Shown: positions 24,272-44,600 of the stretch, in pieces
Numbering within the stretch: position 1 is the stretch's first letter
Layout of the letters: the number at the start of each line of letters is the position of its first letter
From: Misgurnus anguillicaudatus
Lineage: Eukaryota > Chordata > Actinopteri > Cypriniformes > Cobitidae
Length of the DNA: 64,000 nucleotides
Direction of reading: 5' to 3'
NCBI RefSeq assembly: GCF_027580225.2
Contig: NC_073352.2
Span: 34,521,501 to 34,585,500 of the forward strand
Notes under the pieces: model-generated
Told to the model about the DNA's origin: nothing
Databases searched by the model: none
What the model saw: only the letters and a program-made list of their open reading frames with translations
Position numbers and translations under genes: made by a program

Positions 24272-24561
24272 TTTACTGTAAAAAATATGCAGCTGTTTGC
24301 CAGTAACTTAAATATACATTAAACATGAACAAGTCTTTGTCTTTACAGAATAAAACTATAAAATAACAACCTCATGCTACGTATGAAATCCTCATTTCTG
24401 TTTTTCCTTCAGATTTTGGTTCCCAGAATGCTTTGCATGAAGCTGTTATTTTAGTTTTATTTTGTAAAGACTTGTTAATGTGTAATGTTCATTTAACTTT
24501 AAACAAATTGTTGCTAGTAAATTTAAATCCACAGCAAGTTACTGGCAAACAGCTACAGTAA
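24272..24561. mobile_element. MITE with TTACTGTAAAAAATATGCAG / CAGCTACAGTAA ends
   Basis: Left TTTACTGTAAAAAATATGCA plus GCTGTTTGCCAGTAACTT is mirrored by AAGTTACTGGCAAACAGCTA plus CAGTAATA on the right. Internal AACAAGTCTTTGTCTTTACA also pairs with TGTAAAGACTTGTTAA. Non-coding. Confidence 0.7.
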
Positions 24562-25620
24562 TACTTTAATTTTTGCAGACATTTTTAACAGTGTTGTTTA
24601 AACAGAAAGCTTGACTTGCAGTCAATGTAATGTACAATAAACAAGCTAAATGTGTGCACATCATACAGTATATATATAGCATAATATGCAATAAATAACA
24701 GGTCTTTAATGCACCTAATGATATCACAAATATATGTAATAAAATAATAAATAGTCTAGAAGCTATTTAATATCTATCATTGACATCTATTATTGACCTT
24801 ACTCAGTCAATATTAAAGATATCAAGGTTATATTTTCACATTATGTTGTTCTTTACATTATAGGATTATTTTATGTAGAAACAGTAAATCACAAAAGAAT
24901 GGCTTTAGTTGGGTTTCACAGACTGGGCCACATATTTAAACAATGCAAGAATTGTGCAAAGCTGCCCCGCTGGTGCTTAGAGATGCCAGCTGTAGTATAA
25001 ATGCAAAGCTTTTGCTCATGTCCTGCAATCCTTTAAGTCATAACTCAGACTCGGTGCCAGCATAGTAGCAAGAACTGTCAGAATAACTTTTTCTCCATAA
25101 TTTTTCTCTGCCACTGCAAGCCCACTTTTCTTTTTTAACCTTTACGTGTAGCAGCACTGCCCAATAAAATCCTGGAGCTACTTTTTATTCAGAAGACGCA
25201 CAACTGAAGTGAAATTGAAACAATGAGCTGATTTGAAACGGGGCCATTTGGCATCCAGTGAAAAAACAATTCTAGTGGAATAATGATGTACATGAAACGC
25301 ACGTTTTGAGCAAAGATGTTTAGACATTAACCGCACAACAAATTGCTCTTCTCTGTGAAATCGAAATCTTTTTTGTAGCTTACTGTATGTTTCATAGCTT
25401 CTGTTACAGCCATAAAAGCTACCGTCTTTACAGATGGCTCTGAAAACTATCACAGGAGTTATTTCTGCATGGAGATCATGTGCGGCACTGACGGGCAGAC
25501 TGATTATGACTCCATCTGTAATTGCTAATGCTTCCCTGAGCTCAAAACATCTGACTTATAGATGAGCAGAGCTGGCCACATCTTTCTTAGCATATATAGC
25601 ATCATTTGTGTCTGGTTGTG
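24562..25620. other. unassigned, AT-rich
   Basis: A TATATATA patch near 24670. No gene, and no transposon ends recognised. Confidence 0.3.
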
Positions 25621-25904
25621 TTAAGAACCTTTAGCTTCCACAGAATCTTTCTGTTTCTTTGTGGAAAAACATTCATAAAAATATAAAAAGCTAAGAAAGA
25701 AGTGCTTCTTTTAAGGACCTTTGACTAAATGGTTCTTTTGGGGAACCAAAAATGGCATTTTCAGAACCCTTTCTATCACCTTTAGCTTTAAACTTTTAGT
25801 GGAAAACTGTGTTCATGGCCGTCATTGAGAGGAACCAGGAACAAAATCGACTAAATACCTCTACATTGCTGGATGGGGCCTATAGGACACCTTACATTGA
25901 TATA

Positions 25905-26080
25905 TGTGAGTGGTGGCCGGTGACCCTTTTTTCGTGTGCAGCAGGCACTTATTTTGACAAAACACATGGTTCACATGATGCAACAAACACATATTTTGAA
26001 AACACGAGCATTACACATGACACTCCGAACAATTATTTTTAATTTGCGCCCCTCAGATAAGCAGTCATGAGCTGCCACTG
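25905..26080 (-). repeat. dispersed repeat X, copy 3
   Basis: GCAGGCACTTATTTTGACAA through AATTTGCGCCCCTCAGATAA and CAGTCATGAGCTGCCACTG is the reverse of 5095-5270. 25620-25800 just upstream carries GGTTCTTT/AAAGAACC words of another common repeat. Confidence 0.6.
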
Positions 26081-26189
26081 ATGTGATAATATGTAAGTAC
26101 TGGTGTACAATTTTATTATAAAAAAATACTTTTCCATCCATATTATAATGCTAATGCAAATGCTCATCTCTCACAATCAGTTTCCCAGA

Positions 26190-26400
26190 CAGTGTTTAGA
26201 TTAATCCAGGACTAGACCTTAATTATATCAAGACATTTAAGTCGTTTTTACAAACAAACCTTATAAATAAACTGTTCTGATGTGCATCTTGAGACAAAAT
26301 AATGGCATCAATGTACGTTAAGAAATTTCAGTGCAAGACGTTTTCAAATTAAGGCAGCTCAAATATACATTTTAGGTTGGGACTTTTATAAGCCCTGTCC
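26190..26400 (+). repeat. dispersed repeat with AGGACTAGACCTTAAT motif
   Basis: GATTAATCCAGGACTAGACC and the following 100 bases match the reverse of 1880-2030. Confidence 0.4.
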
Positions 26401-26449
26401 ACCTTTTTTAATAGTTTAACATCAGGTTTGACTTAACTTTATGATTTAT

Positions 26450-27020
26450 ACATCTAGAAGTTGAATAAATAAGCGTTCATCCATTGATGTATAGTTTCTT
26501 AGGATTGGACAATATTTGGTCAAGATACAACTATTTAAAAGCCGTGAATCTGAGTGTACAAAAAAAATCACCTTTAAAGTTGACAATGAAGTCAATTTGA
26601 AGTCCTTAGCAACAAATGAAGTCCTTAGCAACACATATTAATATTTATATATATATATATATATTTATACTAGGAAACACTGAAAAATTATTCATTGAAT
26701 TTAATCAATTTTTTAAGGTAAGTGGATGCAATCAATTTATTTAAGCTACATTTAAACAAAAGTTTTAGATTTTATTTTACTTTACTAATATTTTTTGTTT
26801 AAATAGCTTAAATATATTGATTGCAACCACTAACCTAAAAAAAATTGATTAAATTCAATGAATATTTTTTTTTCAGTGAATTTACAAAATATATTCATGA
26901 AGCATGATCTTTACTTAATATCCCAATGATTCTTGGCATTAAAAAAACTATATACAATACTTAATTTTTGCCTATTGATACAAAATCCAAAAACTGTGTG
27001 ACTGGTCAAGGGTCAAATTC
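26450..27020 (+). repeat. dispersed repeat interrupted by a MITE (mate at 38440-38715)
   Basis: AACTATTTAAAAGCCGTGAA, AATGAAGTCAATTTGAAGTC and TTTACAAAATATATTCATGA correspond to 38440-38715 in guf1 intron 13. The right part resumes after the inserted element. A (TA)n tract lies at 26645-26665. Confidence 0.55.
26678..26878. mobile_element. palindromic MITE CACTGAAAAATT...TTTTTCAGTG
   Basis: Left CACTGAAAAATTATTCATTG then TTTAATCAATTTTTTAAGGT, right the inverse ending TTTTTTTTTCAGTG. It is inserted in the preceding dispersed repeat: flanks AGGAAA and AATTTAC join to AGGAAATTTAC, close to AGGAAATGTAC in the uninterrupted copy near 38614. The duplicated dinucleotide reads AA. Confidence 0.75.
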
Positions 27021-27045
27021 TAAATGGTGACCTACTCAAATACTA

Positions 27046-27446
27046 CACTGTCAATAAAGGTACAAAAGTTGTCACTGGGATGGAGTTTACCCTCTAAATA
27101 AGTCCTAGCATGTACCATTTTGGTACAGATATGTACCTTTGAGATACTAGTATGATAATGATTTATTTTTCTTTCAAGTTGTTTTAGTCTTTTATGTTGT
27201 TTTGTGTGTTTTGTAGCACTTTGAGGTCATTGAGTTGATGTAAAGTGTGCTATAAATAAAATTTATTATTAATGTATTATTAATAGTAGTAGTAGTAGTA
27301 GAGGTATATGTGCCTCTAATGTACCATGTTTGTGTACCTTTGAGGTACCAATATGCATATTTTAGGTTCAAAGGTGTACTTTTTACAATGGGTACTGCCT
27401 CATTGTGACAATTTTTGTACCTTCTTATACCTTTTTTCTAAGAGTG
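27046..27446. mobile_element. TA-flanked MITE rich in GGTACC, with a retroposon tail inside
   Basis: Ends CACTGTCAATAAAGGTACAA and, inverted, CTTATACCTTTTTTCTAAGA, with TA at 27044-27045 and 27447-27448. Inside, about 27150-27302, a GATGTAAAGTGTGCTATAAA tail and a TTATTA/GTAGTAG run mark a SINE or LINE 3' end inserted into it. A decayed reverse copy lies at 23780-23935. Confidence 0.65.
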
Positions 27447-27449
27447 TAT

Positions 27450-28610
27450 GCATTGAATAGTGATTTTTAAAGAACAACATTGTTTTATTTGAAGAGAGGA
27501 GCTTATCACATGCCTGCAGATGAACACTTCTTTTGTTGATGTTTAAATTGTATGATTGAAATATTCCTCTATGGACCAGCCTCAGCAGAACAGACTGATT
27601 TAAGTGAGAAATGAGCAATGGGTTGGCTAGATGTGGGTGGCACGTCGCACAAGGATATTGTGTGGGTCTATGGTTTATTCCAGGATCTGATCTGCACAGT
27701 GGAGGATCATGATTTTAATAACTGCTATTATAGACGAGCCGAGTATCAAAGTCACATTGAACTTTATTCATATGCTGTTATTACAGGGCTGAAACCTTCA
27801 GCAAACATCCACCAGACTGTTTGAGAGGTCAACAGGGAAGAGAAACATCTGCTTTGGAAGAGCTTGTGTAAATGATCCTGCATTTTGGTTTATCGTCCCT
27901 TTCCATTTGCTTTTCCCTCTCTAGCCTTGCGTCTGAATTTGAAGGGTCGATAAATCATACTGATGAATATAGTGTTCAGACATCACCAAAATAAAAAGGC
28001 ACTTATGTGGGGTTGTTTTACTGCACTTTGATAAATGTATTGAGGTTCAGATCTGAAATGCTGATTAATTTATAGCACTTCATACTCTCTCTCACACACA
28101 AACACACACACGCATCCAGAATGTATTCACAAGGACACACAAAATGCTTGATGAGGAATTATACATTCATATATGCATAAATAAATTAATGAATATATAC
28201 ATAACCACTCACAGCTGCAATCACTTTCCATTGCTAATATTAGTGTTCATCTTTATATATCTTCATTAAAAGCATCTGATTTTGCAGGTGAAATCAAATA
28301 AAAGAGCTATTTTCAGACAGATGCTTCACAAAGCCTGAGGAGAGACATGACAAGGATAAATATCTACCAACGTCAGCCATCAAAACCAGAACAGCATCTT
28401 TCATTTGATTTCTTATTGAAGCCATATTCAGAGGGTCCTGCTCACTGTGAGTGGGCTGTTATGTTGCCATGGTAATGATTTTTTCCTACTTATGGACTAG
28501 TTGAAAATTTTGTTTAGGGTGACACCATGTGGGAAACAAGAGCAACTACACAGAAAATCTCAAAATGTCAAATCAAATAGATTTTTTTAATAATAGAATA
28601 TGTAAATCAT
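27450..28610. other. repeat-poor island upstream of guf1
   Basis: No transposon ends and no spliced coding evidence. 28260-28490 and 27600-27960 look compositionally like conserved non-coding sequence. That is an impression only. Confidence 0.3.
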
Positions 28611-28615
28611 TCTAT

Positions 28616-28794
28616 CCCTGCTGAAAAAACAATAAAACCATTACAGAAAATTCTAATGGTTTCCATTAGCTTTTACCATTAAAACCACTACACTGTAGTG
28701 TGTTTTGGGCCATATTCCATTAGAACCAATACATAGAGCCAATAAACCCATTAGAATTTTCTGTAATGGTTTTATTGTTTTTTTTTCAGCAGGG
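28616..28794. mobile_element. palindromic MITE, copy 2
   Basis: Near-perfect inverted ends of about 45 bp: CCCTGCTGAAAAAACAATAA with AACCATTACAGAAAATTCTA on the left and the inverse ending TTTTTTTTTCAGCAGGG on the right. Centre ACTACACTGTAGTGT. A related, more decayed copy is at 6830-6995. Confidence 0.8.
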
Positions 28795-29009
28795 CTCTCA
28801 TGCATTTATTTTAAAGAAAGATCGCTCAATAATAGTTTTTAAGCAAAATGTTTTAGACGAATAGGTTCTTATAGGTTAAATCTTATTTAATTAATTAACC
28901 AATAAATATAAAAAATAAAGACACAAGGTATTTGTACACTTTTTGTTTTTCAAACATAGTGAATCGTGTACATGTTAATTTGATGTGTGTTAACTTGAGG
29001 AGAAATGAT

Positions 29010-29270
29010 GCTGCGTTCCAGACAACTCGTTGGATGTTGGATATATCGACCTCAAACAAACCCGAAAGTAAACGTCTGGAACGGCAAACAAAGTTTGGTA
29101 TCCGACCTCTCAGCTCACGTAAACAAGAAATAACACGCATATCATAGCAATATGCGTCTCATATTGGCTTTATGTGGTAAACATCGACGCGTTATTGACT
29201 GGAACGCATTGAGGTCGGAGGTAGGATATTTTACGACATATATACGAAATCCGAGTTGTCTTGAACGCTG
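29010..29270. mobile_element. inverted-repeat element GCTGCGTTCCAGACAACTCG
   Basis: The left end GCTGCGTTCCAGACAACTCG is mirrored by CGAGTTGTCTTGAACGCTG on the right. The interior pair GACCTC/GAGGTC and CGACGCGTTATTGACTGGAA show further symmetry. ORFs on both strands (29140-28895 and 28932-29147) are products of this palindrome. It ends about 300 bp before the guf1 promoter motifs; 29271-29566 shows nothing recognisable. Confidence 0.65.
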
Positions 29271-29566
29271 AATAACTTTAGTTTTATTTATTTTTTCCTT
29301 TTCTCCTTGTGTCATATTCTTTTATGTTATGGTGTATGTTTTGTGTTTAAAATTCAACGAAAGTGCAATAATAATAACTTCATACAGTAGTCCGCCAAAA
29401 ATTACCGATTGAGGAAGTAATAGAAAATACGGCTCGGAAAGTAAAGCTCTATTGTGTCATTTATCTGCAGATATACTAATTGACTTAATTTTATCATCCA
29501 ATTCAATCCAATTCATTATTAAATGTGGTTTTGTATCCAAACACTTTAAAAACCTCTGAGCGTCTA

Positions 29567-29618
29567 ACTACATTTCCCAGAATTCAAAGCGGGATGACGT
29601 TTAACTCAACATGGCAGC
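29567..29618 (+). promoter_or_regulatory. guf1: guf1 proximal promoter: ZNF143-like and YY1-like sites
   Basis: ACTACATTTCCCAGAATTC at 29567-29585 closely resembles the long ZNF143/STAF site ACTACAATTCCCAGAATGC. AACATGGCAGC at 29608-29618 matches the YY1 core AANATGGCNGC. Both motifs typify TATA-less promoters of mitochondrial and housekeeping genes. They lie 190-240 bp upstream of the guf1 ATG. The assignment is by motif only. Confidence 0.6.
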
Positions 29619-29676
29619 CCTCTGTGCTGTCACACTGAACTGTTCAACCTTAAACTTGGATGCTTTTAATATTTAA
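29611..29676 (+). CDS. possible guf1 upstream ORF (21 codons)
   Basis: The ATG inside the YY1-like motif opens a 21-codon frame (MAALCAVTLNCS...) that ends with TAA at 29674-29676, 128 nt before the guf1 start. It matters only if transcription begins upstream of 29611. YY1 sites of this type often sit at or just after the start site, so it may or may not be in the mRNA. There is no evidence of translation. Confidence 0.25.
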   Translation: MAALCAVTLNCSTLNLDAFNI

Positions 29677-29804
29677 AAATGCGGTTTTGAATCTGTATTT
29701 TAGTCTCTAGTCTTTTTTTCAAACGGAGGAGATATTCGCCATGCAACCTAGAGTAAATACTGTTTGTTTATACAGGAATAAGATGATTTAAAGTAATAAA
29801 GAAG

Positions 29805-40428
<10,624 letters not shown>

Positions 40429-40761
40429 TGTTTCATAAAAGCCGTCCGAGTTTTGGGCCGACTGGGGCTTGATTTGTAGATATGAGACATGGACTAATAT
40501 AACTAAGTGAGATTGAAGCAGATTGAATGAATTAATCTTCATGATGCCGAAACGACAGCAGGGTTCTCCAGAAGAGACTGCAAGCGAAGCGTTTTTGCAG
40601 AAGAGTTGATGCAAAAGTTCTCGTCAGCATGGTTTTCAATCATTTGAAGAGATTTGGTTATTTGTGCATTACAAAAACTCAAATCCTTTACGTGCAATGT
40701 CATACTTTGGCCTGTGCAAACACTGCATCATATTTAAGAAAGAAAAATGAAATCTTTCATT

Positions 40762-40767
40762 TTTATT
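40762..40767 (-). terminator. gnpda2: candidate gnpda2 polyadenylation signal on the opposite strand
   Basis: TTTATT on the plus strand reads AATAAA on the minus strand, about 835 nt beyond the gnpda2 stop. If used, the gnpda2 and guf1 3' UTRs overlap by roughly 100 nt. Nearer variant signals cannot be excluded. Confidence 0.3.
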
Positions 40768-40857
40768 GTGCATTGTTGAACGAGTAAAGAAATACATGAA
40801 AGAATGATTTGGCTTTTGGAGTGCAAATCTATTAACAGTTAATTCATACAGATTGGA

Positions 40858-40863
40858 AATAAA
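40858..40863 (+). terminator. guf1: candidate guf1 polyadenylation signal AATAAA
   Basis: AATAAA, 430 nt after the guf1 stop and followed by AT-rich DNA, is the first canonical hexamer I see downstream. The 3' UTR would therefore be about 450 nt. Confidence 0.5.
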
Positions 40864-41601
40864 AGTGTAAATCCACGAAAAAAAGTGTAATATTTCTCTT
40901 TGTGTGACTATACAGTAAAGTAATGTAAAGAACAATAAGACAATCAGATTTAAAGAAGTGCTTAAGTTTAAGGTGAACAAATGCAAAACAACTGACATTG
41001 AAATGATAAATATGCCATCATCGACTAAATAAGTTTGATATATAAATGTAACATACTAAAATGAATCTCAGCATCTTCCAGGAGTTTAGGAGTGTACAAG
41101 TCTATGTAACAGATACAAAACAACATTCCCAAAAAATTCACCTTGGAGTAAAAATTCACATTCAAGTTAACTTCGTAAGTAGTTTGTAATATTATTAAAA
41201 TGATATTGACTTGAAATGTTGACCTTTTTGAAAAGTTTAAATGAAATAGACACTTTTTAGAAATATAAGAAAGGAATTGTAACAGATAATCTGTTGATTA
41301 GAGATGGCGTAATCTAAAGGGTTGAGGGTCTGTGTACATTTGATTTACAGTAATTTTAACACTTTATGGACATTTCTTGTTAATACTGGCCATGTAGTGT
41401 AGTTATAAAGTAATGAACACAGCACCTTGGGAAATGCAATCACAGAAGTAATTTGTTTGTCTACACAGACCCTGTTATGCTGGCATAGACCTTGAAACAC
41501 TTTATGACCATTCAAAACCGCTGTGGTCCCTGAAGCTAGTTTCCATTGATTCAAAGTGATGCCATCATTTCCAGATGATTCAGATGTACCGTCTGCTGCG
41601 T

Positions 41602-44600
41602 TCAGTCCATGTAGTCCTTTACGCTGAGCGTCGGCTCAACAAGTTGATTGTGAACGTGCATCAGCCCTGTAGGACAGAAGATCTTTCAGTATGTTTGTAA
41701 AGTTCATCTCAGCTATGAGATATTAAACCCTCAGGAGACAGCAAAGCTCTTAATACTGAACAGATCCTGTGTCTGAGAAAAGAGCTTGAGATGGACATTC
41801 CAGACAGGGTTCATGTCTATCCTAAACCTACTTCCTGTAGACACATATTTAACTTTAGAGAAAACTAATAAAAAAATAGGACTTCTGTAAAGCTCTGTGT
41901 GTTTACAAATAGAAAAAGACATATAAAGATTTTAAAGGGATATGAAAAACACCATGATTGTACTAGGTTTGGTGTATAAATGGAAAAAATTATAGATGCA
42001 CCGATATTACATTTTTCCACTCATACAGATAGACGATTATTCAGACTGATACCGATCATTTGGGGATTATATAATGAAAAAAATTTAACTAGTTATTTTT
42101 CATTACTTTTTTCTACATCTCTACAACATCTCACATCTTTCTTTTTTCTTCCAACGTTTAATTTTGTCTTTGCTCCTCTACAAATTGACAGAGTATCAAC
42201 TTGTCATCTGTCTTTCTCTTGCTCAAGTCGTGTTTAAAGGATTAGTCCATTTTCTTTAAAAAAATCCACATAATTTACTCACCACCATGTCATCCAAAAT
42301 GTTGATGTCTTTCTTTGTTCAGTCAAGAAGAAATTATGTTTTTTGAGGAAAACATTCCAGGATTTTACTCATTTTAATGGACCCCAACACTTAAAACTCA
42401 ACACGTTTTAAAAGACTCCAAACGATCCCAAACGAGGCATAAGGGTCTTATCTAGTGAAACGATTGTAATTTTTGACAAGAAAAATACAAAATATGGACT
42501 TTTAAACCACAACTTCTCATCTATCTCCGGTCCTATGATGCACCAGCGCGACCTCACGCAATACGTCATCACGTCAAGAGGTCACGGATGACCAATGCGA
42601 AACTACGCCCCAGTGTTCACAACTGTGGAGAAAGAGGACCGTTCAGACGCTGTTGTATGATACTAATTAATGTCTTTGTGTCAGTTTATTGTTTAAAATG
42701 GTCCACAAATGTGCGTTTCATATATGTAACACGTGACCTTTCTACGTCACTACGCAATTACAAGAGGTCGTGCTGGCGGAGATAGACGAGAAGCTGTGGT
42801 TTAAAAGTGCAGATTTTTTTATTTTATTGTTTTGCTAAGACCCTTATGCCTCGTTTGGGATCGTTTAGAGTCCTTTTAACTCAACACTTACGTTGAGTTT
42901 CAGTATTAAAGGTGCAGTGTGTTAATTTTAGTGGCATCTATTGGTGAGGTTGTGAATTGCAACCAACAGCTCAGTCCACTGTTCACCACTTGTTTTGAAA
43001 CGCATAGAGAAGCTACGTTAGCCGCCACCGGAAAAACACGTCATCGTCGGACACAAGTTAGTAAAAAAGTTTGTCCGTTAAGGGCTTTTGTAGGAACATG
43101 GCGGCACACAATGGCGACTTCCATGTAAGGGGACTCTCTGTGTATGTAGATAAAAAAGTCTCATTTTAAGGTAATAAAAACTTAAACGTTTATTACAAAA
43201 AGGTCTTCATACGCCTCTGATAATATAGTTTTGTATATTATTTTGCATTTCTGTCAAGAGATACTTCTAAAAGGTACACACTGGACCTTTAAGTCTTGGG
43301 GTCCATTAAAATGAGAAAAATCCTGGAATGTTTTCCTCAAAAAACATATTTTCTTCTCGACTGAACAAAGAAAGACATGGTGGATGACATGGTGGTGAGT
43401 AAATTATCTGGATTTTTTTTAAGAAAATTGACTAATCCTTTAAGACATCAGAGCCCTCAGTTATTTACCTTTGAAATACTTGACAGTTTTGACCCTGAGC
43501 TCCAGCGTTGCGTCCTCATCACAAATGAAAATGGTTCTTGGATGCTGCTGGAAGGCAGATACCGTCCACATGTGGTTCACACCCTCCTCGATTGCTTTAT
43601 ACAACGCAAAAGCCTTATGAGCCCCAGTAATCAGGATCATAACCTAGAAATAAAGACAACAATATCAGTATTGTCTGAATTGTAGCATTCATGTACCGTT
43701 TTGCAGGTTAACTATACATTTAAAAAAATCTGATTTTTTTTAGAAGATAGTTCTGCAAATTCGATTTCTGAATTTCACTACGGAAAAAAGCAGTATAAGG
43801 AAACTCTGACACCCCTCTATTAATCCCCTAGTAGGATAAACAAAATTAAACCCCAAAAACTAAGGGTATAAAATGAACGGACAAAGTTTGTAAAGTTGGA
43901 AATGTAAAAATTTCCTTACAAAACCCATCGCTTCACCTCGAAAGTTATTTAATAACTATGGATTTGGTTTTAATGGATGGATGTGCTTTTTTAGAGGTTT
44001 AAAAATGTGAAAATCTGTGAAAATGTGTCACAGATGGCTTTCTTTTCTTTTGGTTGTGCATTCGAATCTGTTGTTTCTTTAAGCATGTGCTGCTTCTGTA
44101 AATACATTAATGTCACTATTTACCTCTCTTGCATCCATCACTGTTCCCACTCCAACAGTGAGAGTCATGGTGGGCACTTTTAAAAGGTCGTTCCCAAAAA
44201 AACGAGCGTTAGCCACTATCGTGTCCTTGGCAAGGGTCTTCACTCTGGTTCTGGACACGAGACTGGAGCCAGGTTCATTAAAGGCGATGTGCCCATCTGG
44301 ACCGATACCTTGAAAACACAAAATCAAAAGATCTGTCAGAGCTGTGATGCAGGATAGGGTGCATATAAGAGATGCCAGACCAAAGGGAGGCAGGTTTGAA
44401 TCTGGTCTGGGTTCTGAATGATCCCATTCCCTGTCCTTTTTTGTTTACGTTTAGGTTTTATATAAGAAAGAATGATGTTGTATGGTGAAGGTTTGGGATG
44501 CTTTTTGAGGTCTTTAACTCTTTCCTTGCCATTGATGAGTTATCTCGTGAATTAAGAGAAAATGTTTCCCTGCCAATTCCACTGTAATGCACTAGGTGGT

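Larger units (their letters stand above)
40429..41601. other. guf1/gnpda2 convergent intergenic region with both 3' UTRs
   Basis: AT-rich sequence between the two stop codons. I recognise no repeat or coding feature. ORFs of up to 109 codons here lie antisense in the UTRs and show no family resemblance. Confidence 0.6.

Noticed and set aside
28895..29147. 71- and 81-codon ORFs on opposite strands
   Set aside because: Both derive from the palindromic element at 29010-29270.
40669..40998. 109-codon minus-strand ORF rich in Phe and Leu
   Set aside because: Lies in the guf1 3' UTR, no signal peptide followed by domain, no family resemblance.
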